A DNA stretch of 64,000 nt, taken from positions 806,001 through 870,000 of the forward strand of contig DEMH01000009.1 of the NCBI GenBank assembly GCA_002354805.1. The letters run 5' to 3'. The DNA is from Gammaproteobacteria bacterium UBA2675 (GTDB lineage: Bacteria > Pseudomonadota > Gammaproteobacteria > Pseudomonadales > Pseudohongiellaceae). Of this stretch, positions 7,804 through 16,542 are shown piece after piece. Position 1 is the first letter of the stretch. Each line of letters opens with the position of its first letter. The position numbers were made by a program, and so were the translations under genes. Under the pieces are notes generated by a model that saw only the letters and a list, made by a program, of their open reading frames with translations, had not been told where the DNA came from and ran no database searches.

Positions 7804-8829
7804 ATGATGTATTGTTGTGCAGGATGCTTCGACGATATACACCTTTCTGAACACATCAATAAGATCGCAGTACGTAAGGGTGATTGTTCCTATTGTGGTG
7901 CGACGACCGTCAGCGTTATAACGCCTGATCAGCTGCGGGATGACTTTCAGGCAGTGGCAGCCGCCTATCTGGAATCGCAATCCGAGGAGGCGAGGACATT
8001 GCTTGACTGGTTCAGGGTGGACTGGCAAATGTTCTCAGCGCTGGATGATAACTCAGCGTCAAGGCTTTTATGCGATATTCTGGATGACGCCGGTTACGAA
8101 GATCGTGCATTAACTCCGGTTCTATCGACCAACGAATCACCTGTTATGAAATGGTCTGAGTTTCGAGCAGAATTGCTGACTCAGAACCGATTCTTTTTTA
8201 GGCAAAATCTTGATTTAAAAAGTCTTGAGGTATTCCTCAATCGACTGGAAGTTCCTGCACAGGAAATCGGCACCCCTCTGTTTCGCGCGCGAGTCTGGAG
8301 TTCGGGGAAAGAGTTTCAGGTCGCGGAATTAGGCATGCCACCGCCCTTCCTCGCAAAGAGCGGACGGGCGAATCCTATCGGCATTCCGTATCTGTACGCC
8401 GCATCGACCCCCGAAACTGCGATCGCCGAGGTTCGCCCACACCCTGGCGACAGGGTGAGCGTCGTATCTCTAAGAATGGGGTCAGCCGCTCGCTTGGTGG
8501 ATTTGCGTTTTCCACGTCGAACCGTCTCGCCGTTTATGACATTGGCTGAGGAGGAAATACCGGAGTTTCGACATCAAATGGAATTTTTCACACATTTGGA
8601 GGAGGAGCTATCCCGGCCAGTGCTACCTCGGGAAGCGGATCTCGAATATCTACCGACTCAGTATCTTTGCGAATTCATCAAGAACTGCGGTTATGACGGG
8701 TTGGTGTTTCGAAGTTCGTTGAGCGATGGGGTGAATGTTACGCTTTTTAACGAGAGTCATGTGGAGTATTTGGAGAAATCTGTTTATGAAGTTACACGAC
8801 TTACTTACAGTCAGCGTCGATTCAACTGA
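7804..8829 (+). CDS. HEPN/RES-type NAD+ phosphorylase toxin with zinc-ribbon N-terminus
   Basis: A 341-residue protein. The N-terminus has C4/C5, C8, C28 and C31 (CAGC and CSYC knuckles), a likely zinc site, followed by a helical region of the HEPN/RES N-terminal type. The RES domain covers about 155-325: FRARV (R161), IPYLYAASTPETAIAEVRP (Y196/Y198, E209) and RSSLSDG (S305). These correspond to the Arg, Tyr, Glu and Ser of characterised RES toxins, which degrade NAD+ by phosphorolysis. It begins 2 bp after sce7725, so translational coupling is likely. No Xre/COG5654-type antitoxin is adjacent, so the partner proteins may hold it in check. NAD+ depletion upon infection is inferred. Confidence 0.8.
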   Translation: MMYCCAGCFDDIHLSEHINKIAVRKGDCSYCGATTVSVITPDQLRDDFQAVAAAYLESQSEEARTLLDWFRVDWQMFSALDDNSASRLLCDILDDAGYEDRALTPVLSTNESPVMKWSEFRAELLTQNRFFFRQNLDLKSLEVFLNRLEVPAQEIGTPLFRARVWSSGKEFQVAELGMPPPFLAKSGRANPIGIPYLYAASTPETAIAEVRPHPGDRVSVVSLRMGSAARLVDLRFPRRTVSPFMTLAEEEIPEFRHQMEFFTHLEEELSRPVLPREADLEYLPTQYLCEFIKNCGYDGLVFRSSLSDGVNVTLFNESHVEYLEKSVYEVTRLTYSQRRFN

Positions 8830-8863
8830 GAAACGTATAACCGTTGTTGTCGCGGAACTTCTT

Positions 8864-8954
8864 CAGGGCGTCGATGATTTCGTTCATGGTTATTGTCTGT
8901 CGATGGCCAGGGTTATTGAGTCGTATGATTCCATGTACCGTTGCAACAGGCAAT
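8864..8954. repeat. ~90 bp diverged direct repeat, copy A
   Basis: Copy A begins CAGGGCGTCGATGATTTC and ends AACAGGCAAT. It aligns end to end with 21798-21887 in the same orientation, with a well-conserved core ATGGTTATTGTCT and TGATTCCATGT and diverged centres. Neither copy codes for an evident protein. Copy A lies in the gap between the RES gene and the GNAT-nitrilase gene. Confidence 0.7.
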
Positions 8955-8994
8955 AGCGTATGCTGTCTCGCCCACAGCCTATTCTGGAGGAGTT

Positions 8995-10533
8995 ATGGAA
9001 GCCAATCATGTCGAGATTCGCCATCTGACTATTGATGATATGAGGGCGCTGCGAGAAGCGTCCGAGCAAGTCTACGACGTTGGCCCCCTGCTGACCTGGA
9101 CTGAAGAGGTTGTTAATACCTTGTTGACGCGATTTCCCGAGGGGCAAATTTGTGTTTGTGTTGATAACAAAGTAGTAGGTTGTGCCTTCTCACTGATAAT
9201 TGACTACGCGAAATTTGGTGATGATCATACTTACGATGAAATCGTAACTGACTTTTCTTTTCGCAATCATGACCCTGGTGGCGATGTGCTGTATGGAATC
9301 GAGGTCTTCATCCATCCGGACTTTAGGGGTTTGAGGCTGGCAAGACGACTTTACGATGCCCGTAAGGAGTTGTGTGAAAATCTGAATTTGCGAGCCATTA
9401 TGGCCGGCGGCAGGATGCCAAACTATGGCAAGTATGCTGATAAGCTGAGCGCGAAAAAGTATATTGAAAAAGTAACAAACAAAGAACTGTACGACCCGGT
9501 ACTGAGCTTTCAGCTGGCCAATGGATTTCATGTTCGCAAACTGCTTAAAGGGTATATTCCGGGCGATGTTGAGTCTCAGGATTATGCCACCTTGCTTGAA
9601 TGGTCAAATATTTTTTATACCAAATCGGTCAAGTTGATCAATGCCCCAAAATCCCAGGTCCGTCTGGGCCTGGTGCAGTGGCAAATGCGCAGTATGGCAG
9701 GCATTGACAAGCTGTTTGACCAGATGGAGTTTTTTGTTGATGCGGTTTCGGACTACGGCAGTGATTTTGTCTTGTTCCCAGAGCTGTTTGCAGCTCCGCT
9801 CATGGCACAATACAACCACTTGAGCGTTACCCAGAGCATTCGCGAGCTGGCCAAGTACACCGAAAGTATCCGCGATAAATTTATCGATTTCGCGATCACC
9901 TACAACATCAATATTATCACCGGCAGTATGCCATACCTCGTAAGAGGAAAGCTGTATAACAGTGGCTTTCTGTGTCGACGTGATGGAAGCTGGGAGAGAT
10001 ATGACAAAGTGCATGTGACGCCGGCAGAGCGAAGGAACTGGGCGATGTCGGGCGGCAATCAGGTCAAAGTGTTTGATACCGATTGCGGTAAAATAGGCAT
10101 TATGATCTGTTACGACGTTGAGTTTCCGGAATATGCCCGGTTGCTATCCGATCAGGGAATGAATATTTTGTTTGTGCCATTTCTGACCGACACTCAAAAT
10201 GGTTATACCCGCGTGCGGCATTGTGCCATGGCGCGCGCTATCGAAAATGAGTGTTATGTCGCTATTGCAGGGGCCGTTGGCAATCTGGCGCGAGTTAATA
10301 ATATGGATATTCAGTATGCCCAGTCCGCCTTGTTCACGCCGTCGGATTTCGCCTTTCCAACCACCGGTATCAAGGCAGAAGCGACACCCAACTCTGAAAT
10401 GTTGCTGATCGTTGATGTTGACCTGGATGCGTTAAAAGAACTGCATACGCATGGTAGTGTTCACACCATGAAAGACCGGCGGCATGATGTTTACCGGCTG
10501 TCGCTGGTGACGTCGGACAATGACGGGAAGTGA
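8995..10533 (+). CDS. GNAT acetyltransferase - carbon-nitrogen hydrolase (nitrilase) fusion
   Basis: A 512-residue bifunctional protein. ATG 8995 is chosen because GGAGGAG lies 4-10 bases upstream; the frame continues upstream without support. Residues ~1-200 form a GNAT acetyltransferase (EVFIHPDFRGLRLARRLYDA, acetyl-CoA loop). Residues ~215-505 form a nitrilase-superfamily domain with the triad E263 (PELFA), K338 (DKVHVTP) and C372 (ICYDVEFPE). This fusion is known across bacteria; its substrate is unknown, with amide or acyl-amine turnover the obvious option. It looks like a normal metabolic gene set among defence genes. No signal peptide, so cytoplasmic. Confidence 0.88.
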   Translation: MEANHVEIRHLTIDDMRALREASEQVYDVGPLLTWTEEVVNTLLTRFPEGQICVCVDNKVVGCAFSLIIDYAKFGDDHTYDEIVTDFSFRNHDPGGDVLYGIEVFIHPDFRGLRLARRLYDARKELCENLNLRAIMAGGRMPNYGKYADKLSAKKYIEKVTNKELYDPVLSFQLANGFHVRKLLKGYIPGDVESQDYATLLEWSNIFYTKSVKLINAPKSQVRLGLVQWQMRSMAGIDKLFDQMEFFVDAVSDYGSDFVLFPELFAAPLMAQYNHLSVTQSIRELAKYTESIRDKFIDFAITYNINIITGSMPYLVRGKLYNSGFLCRRDGSWERYDKVHVTPAERRNWAMSGGNQVKVFDTDCGKIGIMICYDVEFPEYARLLSDQGMNILFVPFLTDTQNGYTRVRHCAMARAIENECYVAIAGAVGNLARVNNMDIQYAQSALFTPSDFAFPTTGIKAEATPNSEMLLIVDVDLDALKELHTHGSVHTMKDRRHDVYRLSLVTSDNDGK

Positions 10534-10589
10534 GTCCATGGCGGGGATGTAGTTGTCCCCATCTAACATACTGATACCGCGAGGTTTTC

Positions 10590-12824
10590 ATGCGTGGCGC
10601 GTTGATTGTTGTTTTGCCCTTCATTCTTGTCGCCTGCGAGCGGGTGGCGACACCGACCACGGACGGGTCCGGTGAACAACTGACCATCGAACGTCTCTAC
10701 GGCTCGCCAGATCTGACCGGCCCGACTGCCCGCAATGTGCAGTTCTCACCCGATGGCAGTCGCATCAGTTTCCTGCGCGCAAAAGAAGAGGAGCGCACCG
10801 TGCAGGATTTGTGGGCAATGGATGTTGCCACCGGCGAGGCTTATGTGCTGGTCGATGCGCGCCAGCTGGCACCAGAAGAGCGCGAGCTGACGGAGGCTGA
10901 AATTCAGTTCCGCGAGCGATCGCGCATCACGTCTTCCGGGGTGGTGACCTATCAATGGGACGAAACAGGCGCTGCGGTGCTGGTGCCTCTGGACGGTGAT
11001 GTGTTCTACGTCGATGTGGAAAGCGCACAAGCCCGCCGCCTGACCGAAACAGAGGTATTTGAGACCGACGCCAAGGTCAGTCCGAGCGGCGGTTTCGTCT
11101 CCTTTATCCGCGACCAGAATCTATGGATACATGATCTGTCTACCGGGCAAGAGCGTGCCCTGACGACCGAAGGCGGCGGTGTCATCAGCTGGGGCATGGC
11201 CGAGTTTGTTGCCCAGGAAGAGATGAGCCGCTACACCGGTTACTGGTGGTCGCCCGATGACAGTCGCATCGCGGTTGCACGCGTTGATGAAAGCCCGGTG
11301 ATGGTGGTGGATCGCTTCGGTATTTCGGCCGCCGCGGTTTCGGTGTCGCAGCAGCGGTATCCGCGAGCCGGCACGCCCAATGCCCTGGTGACACTGCACG
11401 TCATCGACCTTGGCTCTGGCGACATACGCGAGATGGATCTGGGCAGCGATACCGACATCTACCTTAGCCGCGTCAACTGGAGCGCGGCTGGCGAGACCTT
11501 ATGGGTGCAGCGCCAGAATCGGGCGCAGACGCAGTGGGACCTGCTGGCACTTGATCCGAGCACGGGTGCTGAATACACAACACGACGTATCACAGAGCAG
11601 GCAGATACCTGGATCAACCTTGCGCACGATCTGCGAACACTGGCCGGGGGCGGTTTGCTCTATCTCAGTGAACAATCCGGCTTTAGCCACATCCGTCATG
11701 TCAGCGCGGATGGCGTAGCCCGCGATATCACATCGGGTGAGTGGGTGGTCGATAGTCTGGAAGCTGTCGACGCGGACGCGGGTATTGTCTGGTTCTCCGG
11801 CTGGAGGGACACACCACTGGAGCGCCACCTGTATTCAGTGAACCTGGATGGGGGCGAACCGCAGCGTATTACGTCTGGCGAAGGACGCTGGAACGTATCG
11901 GTTGGTTCTGGCGGGTCGGGCTTTATCGGCACCTACTCCGACATCGACACCCCGCCCAGCACCGCGCTTTATTCCATGGAAGGTGAACGCATTGCCTGGG
12001 TGGAGGAAAACCCGCTGAACCAGGAGCATCCTTACGCGCCGTATCTGACGGCTCATGTCCGACCCGAGTATGGCACGCTGACGGCCGCAGACGGGCAGAC
12101 CGAACTGCACTGGCAGATGTACCGGCCGGACCACTGCACCGCAGCGACACCCTGTCCGGCAATTGTTCAGGTGTATGGCGGGCCAGGCGTACAGAGTGTC
12201 ACGAAGGGGTGGCAGTCACTCCGCGATCAGATTCTTGCCCAGTCCGGCTACGTGCTTTTTAAGGTCGATAACCGGGGCAGTTCAAACCGGGGCCATGCCT
12301 TTGAAGCGCCGCTGCATCTGCGCATGGGAATTCTGGAAGTTGAAGACCAGCTGGCCGGGCTGGACTGGCTGCAGGAGCGCGATTTTGTGGACGCCGACAG
12401 GGTGGGGCTGTGGGGCTGGTCCTATGGCGGCTACATGACATTGATGACCACGCTGCAGGCGCCGGGCAGGTTTGCCGCAGGCATTGCCGGGGCGCCGGTT
12501 ACGGACTGGGCGCTATACGACACGCACTACACCGAACGCTTCATGTCGACTCCGCAGGACAATGCCGAAGGGTATGCCGCCGGCTCGGTCTTTGCCCATC
12601 TTGATGGTTACCAGACCCCTCTGCTGATCATTCACGGCATGGCGGATGACAATGTGACCTTTGATCACTCCACCCGATTGTTCGCAGAGCTGCAGGAGCG
12701 CGGCCAGGTGTTCGAGATGATGACCTACCCAGGCCAACGCCACGGCATCCGTCCGCCCCCGTTGCAGACTCACCTGCTCAGAACGCAAATGGCGTTTTTC
12801 GACCGGCATCTGCGTGGCGAATGA
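10590..12824 (+). CDS. S9 family (dipeptidyl peptidase IV-like) lipoprotein
   Basis: A 744-residue serine peptidase that would cleave X-Pro dipeptides from peptide N-termini. A lipoprotein signal ends in LVAC (C16). Residues ~40-500 form the DPP-IV beta-propeller domain, with the double-glutamate substrate-anchoring motif AEFVAQEEMSRYTGYWWSPD near 210. The alpha/beta-hydrolase domain carries the nucleophile S611 (GWSYGG), acid D686/D687 (MADDNV) and H718 (RHG). The lipid anchor and signal place it in the cell envelope, with the catalytic part outside the cytoplasm. It stands alone on this strand and converges with the DUF4143 gene, 65 bp away. Confidence 0.93.
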   Translation: MRGALIVVLPFILVACERVATPTTDGSGEQLTIERLYGSPDLTGPTARNVQFSPDGSRISFLRAKEEERTVQDLWAMDVATGEAYVLVDARQLAPEERELTEAEIQFRERSRITSSGVVTYQWDETGAAVLVPLDGDVFYVDVESAQARRLTETEVFETDAKVSPSGGFVSFIRDQNLWIHDLSTGQERALTTEGGGVISWGMAEFVAQEEMSRYTGYWWSPDDSRIAVARVDESPVMVVDRFGISAAAVSVSQQRYPRAGTPNALVTLHVIDLGSGDIREMDLGSDTDIYLSRVNWSAAGETLWVQRQNRAQTQWDLLALDPSTGAEYTTRRITEQADTWINLAHDLRTLAGGGLLYLSEQSGFSHIRHVSADGVARDITSGEWVVDSLEAVDADAGIVWFSGWRDTPLERHLYSVNLDGGEPQRITSGEGRWNVSVGSGGSGFIGTYSDIDTPPSTALYSMEGERIAWVEENPLNQEHPYAPYLTAHVRPEYGTLTAADGQTELHWQMYRPDHCTAATPCPAIVQVYGGPGVQSVTKGWQSLRDQILAQSGYVLFKVDNRGSSNRGHAFEAPLHLRMGILEVEDQLAGLDWLQERDFVDADRVGLWGWSYGGYMTLMTTLQAPGRFAAGIAGAPVTDWALYDTHYTERFMSTPQDNAEGYAAGSVFAHLDGYQTPLLIIHGMADDNVTFDHSTRLFAELQERGQVFEMMTYPGQRHGIRPPPLQTHLLRTQMAFFDRHLRGE

Positions 12825-12889
12825 ATCTGTCGTTCGGACACAACATGGCCATGTGTGAATGTTATCGACGCATTCGCCGGCGCAGGAAC

Positions 12890-14128
12890 TCATTGCCAGA
12901 GCCGGCTAACAGGACACGCAAAACACTCGGTATGAACCAGCGGCAACACATGATTACCCCCATACAACAGCACGCCGCCCCTGAAGTCCCTGCCAGCCCG
13001 CTCCGCCAGCCGCTTCAGCCCCGCACCATCTTTTTGGGTGTCCACGGTGACCGCCTTTTTTACTTCCACCCCCCAGACTTCACGGCCCCGCTCAATGACG
13101 ATGTCGACTTCAACCTGATCTTTGTCGCGGTAGTGCGTAAAACGCAATTCCTCTTCCAGCGCGCTGGCCTGGCAGACGGTCTGCTGTAGTACAAAACTTT
13201 CCAGCAGGTGCCCGAAGGCCGTGCTTTGTGTCAGCCACTCGGCCGGCGCCAGTTTGCTGAGCGTTGCGGCGAGGCCAGAATCAACAAGATGTATTTTGGG
13301 TGATTTGATGAGTCGTTTTGCATGGTTCCGGTGCCAGGCAGGCAGGCGCCTGATCAGAAACAGTCGCTCCAGTACGCTGAGATACTTTTCGATCGTTTCC
13401 CGTTGTACACCCAGGTCCTGGGCCAGGCTGTTGACGTTCAAGAGTGAGGCGGTTCGGTATGCCAGTAGTTCAATCAGGCGGGACATGGAGTCCTCGTCGT
13501 TGATATTGGCAATGTCATGCACGTCGCGCTGAATAATGGCGTTCACGTATTGGCGATGCCACTGCCGCGCCCGAGCCAGCGTCCGTTGCACAGGTTCCGG
13601 ATAGCCACCTTTGCACAGTAACTCCGCTAACGCGGGGATCTCCGGGCTGGATTCAGCAATTTGTATGCTGAAGCGCCCCTCCAGCAGGGTGGTCAGGAAT
13701 GTGGGTGGCATGCGGTGCAGTTCGGCCATGGACAGAGGATTCAGGTGCAGCACTTCCATGCGGCCTGCCAGCGAGTCCTGTATCTTTGGCAACAACAGCA
13801 GATTGGCTGATCCAGTGAGCAGAAAGCGTCCCGGTGTTCGCTGTTGATCCACCGTACTTTTGATGGCTATCAACAGTTCCGGCGCGCGTTGCACCTCATC
13901 CAGTGTGACCTGCGCAGGCAGGCTTTGCACAAAACCGGCTGGATCGTCATTGGCGAGCTGGCAGATCGCGCTGTCATCCAGTGTGAAATATGCGCGCTCA
14001 GGCGCCAGGCTGCGGGCGAGTGTTGTTTTGCCGGCTTGCCGTGGCCCCAACAGACAAACCACAGGCGTGTCGGTGAGTGCTGTTTGCAGTCGGTTTTTGA
14101 TGGCTCTGGGAAAGAGGTCAGTGGTCAC
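12890..14128 (-). CDS. AAA_14/DUF4143 ATP-binding protein
   Basis: A 412-residue protein starting at GTG. The N-terminal AAA_14 ATPase has Walker A GPRQAGKTTLAR at about 28-39, Walker B VTLDEVQRAPELL and sensor LLTGSANLL. The C-terminal DUF4143 region ends in a PD-(D/E)XK-like motif (EVDIVIERGREVWGVEVKKA). Such proteins are widespread in mobile and accessory DNA, and their function is unproven. It is transcribed divergently from the Wadjet operon; the shared 132 bp region carries three spaced repeats. Its gene may simply be a neighbour rather than part of Wadjet. Confidence 0.88.
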   Translation of the reverse strand: MTTDLFPRAIKNRLQTALTDTPVVCLLGPRQAGKTTLARSLAPERAYFTLDDSAICQLANDDPAGFVQSLPAQVTLDEVQRAPELLIAIKSTVDQQRTPGRFLLTGSANLLLLPKIQDSLAGRMEVLHLNPLSMAELHRMPPTFLTTLLEGRFSIQIAESSPEIPALAELLCKGGYPEPVQRTLARARQWHRQYVNAIIQRDVHDIANINDEDSMSRLIELLAYRTASLLNVNSLAQDLGVQRETIEKYLSVLERLFLIRRLPAWHRNHAKRLIKSPKIHLVDSGLAATLSKLAPAEWLTQSTAFGHLLESFVLQQTVCQASALEEELRFTHYRDKDQVEVDIVIERGREVWGVEVKKAVTVDTQKDGAGLKRLAERAGRDFRGGVLLYGGNHVLPLVHTECFACPVSRLWQ

Positions 14129-14147
14129 GTCGTCGGCCCGTTTTATC

Positions 14148-14210
14148 AGCGTCCATTTGCAGGTTATAGTAGCGTCCGTTTGCTGGTTTTTCCAGCGTCC
14201 ATTTGTAGGG
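14148..14210. repeat. three direct repeats with a 23 bp period
   Basis: AGCGTCCATTTGCAGG at 14148, AGCGTCCGTTTGCTGG at 14171 and AGCGTCCATTTGTAGG at 14194 share an AGCGTCC-TTTG core at exactly 23 bp intervals, in the divergent region between the DUF4143 gene and jetA. They could be operator sites for a protein binding one DNA face at about two helical turns. On the minus strand the same DNA reads YKWTLEKPANGRYY, so a leftover coding fragment is the alternative. Confidence 0.6.
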
Positions 14211-14260
14211 TGGCAAGCCGTCTAATTGGTGGTAGCATACCGCGCTTAGAGAGCGACTAA

Positions 14261-15760
14261 ATGAGCGAAACCGCCCAACAACGTACACAGCGCTATGTCG
14301 CTGCCCGAAATCAGCACCCTGCATGGCTGTTACTGGCGTCGCGCCGGGCGCCGCTGGTATTGGGCTGTTTGCGAACGCTGTTTGATCAGGCGCAAGATGG
14401 CATTCTGATGGAGGATGCCTTGCAGGCAATGTCTGATATGTTGCAGGCCTATGCCAGCGACGAGTTGTACGATATTGATCCCGATAGCACTCAGCAGCAG
14501 GCCGGCAGGGAGCTGCGCCAGTGGATAAAGCGTCGCCTGGTGGTTGAGCGGGAAGGGCGGATTTTTGCGACCGACGCGCTGGAGTCTGCGATACAGTTTA
14601 TTGAGTCTCTCGATAGTCGGATCATGACCTCAACTGCATCTCGCCTGTCGGTGGTGCAACGCGAAATCGAAAATCTGGAGATGGGCCTTAATCCCAATCC
14701 AGCCAATCGCATTGCCAGTTTGAAACGACGCATCAAATCGATGGAGCACGAACTTCAGCAGGCGGAACTGGGCAATGTTCCGGTGCTTGATGAAGCAAGC
14801 GCCATCGAGGGTATTCGCGAAGTCTATAACCTGGCGATCGGTTTGCGAGCAGATTTCCGTCGGGTTGAGGACTCCTGGCGTGACGCTGACCGTGCACTGC
14901 GTCAATCAATTATCAGTGACCAACTGCACCGGGGCGAGATTGTTGATACCTTGCTGGAGGGCCATGAGCAGCTGCTGAGTACACCAGAAGGTCGGGTATT
15001 CGACAGTTTTCAACAACAGTTACGCCAGTCTATTGAACTGGACCATATGCGTGAGCGTCTGCGCACAATCCTGCGTCACCCCGTTGTTTCCAAAGCACTG
15101 GCCCGGCCGCAACAAAGCGAATTGCGATCGCTGGTGGTGCGACTGGTAAAGGAATCGGAGTCGGTCTTGCAGGCGCGCGCCCGCAGCGAGCGTGATGTTA
15201 AGGGGTTTCTCAAGACCGGTCTGGCGGCGGAGCACCACCGTGTAGGTCAGTTGTTGAATGAGTTTTTTACGGCAGCCATGAATCTGGATTGGCAACGCCA
15301 GTCGGTGCGACGTCAGGCTGTGCCATTGCCGCCAGTCGCAATTGGCGCTGGAGCGTTCCCAGCCATAGAGCGTCTGCGTTTTAAGGCCGGTGATGACAGC
15401 GCGGCATCGGAGCCAGATCTGCGAGTGGTTAGTGCCGGGCTTGATGAGATTGCCGATGATTTCTGGGACGCCTTTGATGGACTGGACCGAGACGCCTTGA
15501 TTAATGAAACGCTGGCTACGCTGCGTGAGCAGGGTAAACCTCTGAGTCTGGGCGAGCTGGCAGCCTTATTGCCGCCAAGCCATGACCTTGAAACCTTTGC
15601 ATTGTGGATAGGTATGGCGCGGGAGGCGGGAATCGAGGTGATGGATGAGCAACGTGAGAAAATTGAAGTGGTGGACCAGGAACAGCGGCCGTGGCGCTTT
15701 GATTTACCATACGCAGCGATGGATGGCGAAGCACTTGCCAAAGTTGATTGGGAGCTTTAA
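14261..15760 (+). CDS. jetA: Wadjet system protein JetA (DUF3375)
   Basis: A 499-residue kleisin-like subunit of the Wadjet anti-plasmid system, in which JetABC forms an SMC-like DNA-extruding complex and JetD cuts the recognised circular DNA. The sequence fits DUF3375: an N-terminal winged-helix-like part with LLASRRAPLVLGCLRTLF near 24-41, long amphipathic helices in the middle (about 120-320) and a second winged-helix-like C-terminus. It is the first gene of a tight four-gene operon. No strong ribosome-binding site precedes ATG 14261, but the gene order and length support this start. Confidence 0.9.
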   Translation: MSETAQQRTQRYVAARNQHPAWLLLASRRAPLVLGCLRTLFDQAQDGILMEDALQAMSDMLQAYASDELYDIDPDSTQQQAGRELRQWIKRRLVVEREGRIFATDALESAIQFIESLDSRIMTSTASRLSVVQREIENLEMGLNPNPANRIASLKRRIKSMEHELQQAELGNVPVLDEASAIEGIREVYNLAIGLRADFRRVEDSWRDADRALRQSIISDQLHRGEIVDTLLEGHEQLLSTPEGRVFDSFQQQLRQSIELDHMRERLRTILRHPVVSKALARPQQSELRSLVVRLVKESESVLQARARSERDVKGFLKTGLAAEHHRVGQLLNEFFTAAMNLDWQRQSVRRQAVPLPPVAIGAGAFPAIERLRFKAGDDSAASEPDLRVVSAGLDEIADDFWDAFDGLDRDALINETLATLREQGKPLSLGELAALLPPSHDLETFALWIGMAREAGIEVMDEQREKIEVVDQEQRPWRFDLPYAAMDGEALAKVDWEL

Positions 15761-15762
15761 GC

Positions 15763-16542
15763 ATGGCAGGCATTTTTGATCGAATTACCGGTGCCGCGGA
15801 TCAAGGGGCTCGTGTCGATGAAACGCCGGAAAGCGGTCCGACCGACGATGCCGCGCTGCCAGAGGAGGCTGCGCAATCCGTATCGACAGCTTCCGCATCC
15901 CAGGAGGAAGAGCGCACGCCGCAAGGTATACGGGGTGCCGCCCAGGAGTTACTTAAGTATGGACTCCTGGAGCAGGCGCAGAAGCCGAATCTGTATCGCC
16001 ATGCGCTGAATCATCCAGATGCGTTGAACAAAATACTGGAACCGCTGGATTTGCAGATGGCGGTTGATGACGTGCGTGGCCTGGCTTTTGTTGTTGTTCG
16101 CCATGAAGATGCCGCGGATGAAGACGAATGGTCACACCCGCTGGTACGCCGACAACGTCTCAATCTGGAACAATCCTTACTGGTCGCTATCCTGCGTCGG
16201 CAGTTTATTGCACACGAGCAGTCCAGTGGTACCGGCGCCAGTGACGCGCGAGTGGCGCTGGATGAGCTCATCCCGGAACTACAGGTGTACCTGGGCGACA
16301 TGGGAAGTGACGCGCGCGAACGGAACCGGGTCATGGCGCTGCTGGATGCATTAAAGGGACATGGTCTGGTCAGTGCACCTGACGCGCATGACCGTGTACT
16401 GATTCGGCCAATCATTGCTCATCTCGCCAATCCCGAGAATTTGCAGGTAATGCTGGCGTGGTTGCGCACACAGGCAGGTATGCCAGACCATAATGATTAC
16501 AGAGGCGATGATGGGCAAACCGGAGCGGAGGCAGGCGAATGA
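15763..16542 (+). CDS. jetB: Wadjet system protein JetB (DUF4194)
   Basis: A 259-residue KITE-like subunit that joins JetA to the JetC heads. ATG 15763 lies 3 bp after the jetA stop and follows GGGAGCTTT; an in-frame start 15 bases upstream would sit within jetA. The first ~65 residues are acidic and low in complexity, probably disordered. The DUF4194 domain follows, with QELLKYGLLEQ near 70, HPLVRRQRLNLEQSLLVAILRRQ near 125-147 (only the start of this helix is needed for recognition) and a winged-helix-like tail. Its stop overlaps the jetC start (ATGA), typical of co-translated complex subunits. Confidence 0.88.
   Translation: MAGIFDRITGAADQGARVDETPESGPTDDAALPEEAAQSVSTASASQEEERTPQGIRGAAQELLKYGLLEQAQKPNLYRHALNHPDALNKILEPLDLQMAVDDVRGLAFVVVRHEDAADEDEWSHPLVRRQRLNLEQSLLVAILRRQFIAHEQSSGTGASDARVALDELIPELQVYLGDMGSDARERNRVMALLDALKGHGLVSAPDAHDRVLIRPIIAHLANPENLQVMLAWLRTQAGMPDHNDYRGDDGQTGAEAGE

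Noticed and set aside
8735..8956. Small plus-strand frame over the end of the RES gene and repeat copy A
   Set aside because: It begins inside the RES coding sequence in another frame, and the repeat copy at 21798 has no matching open frame.
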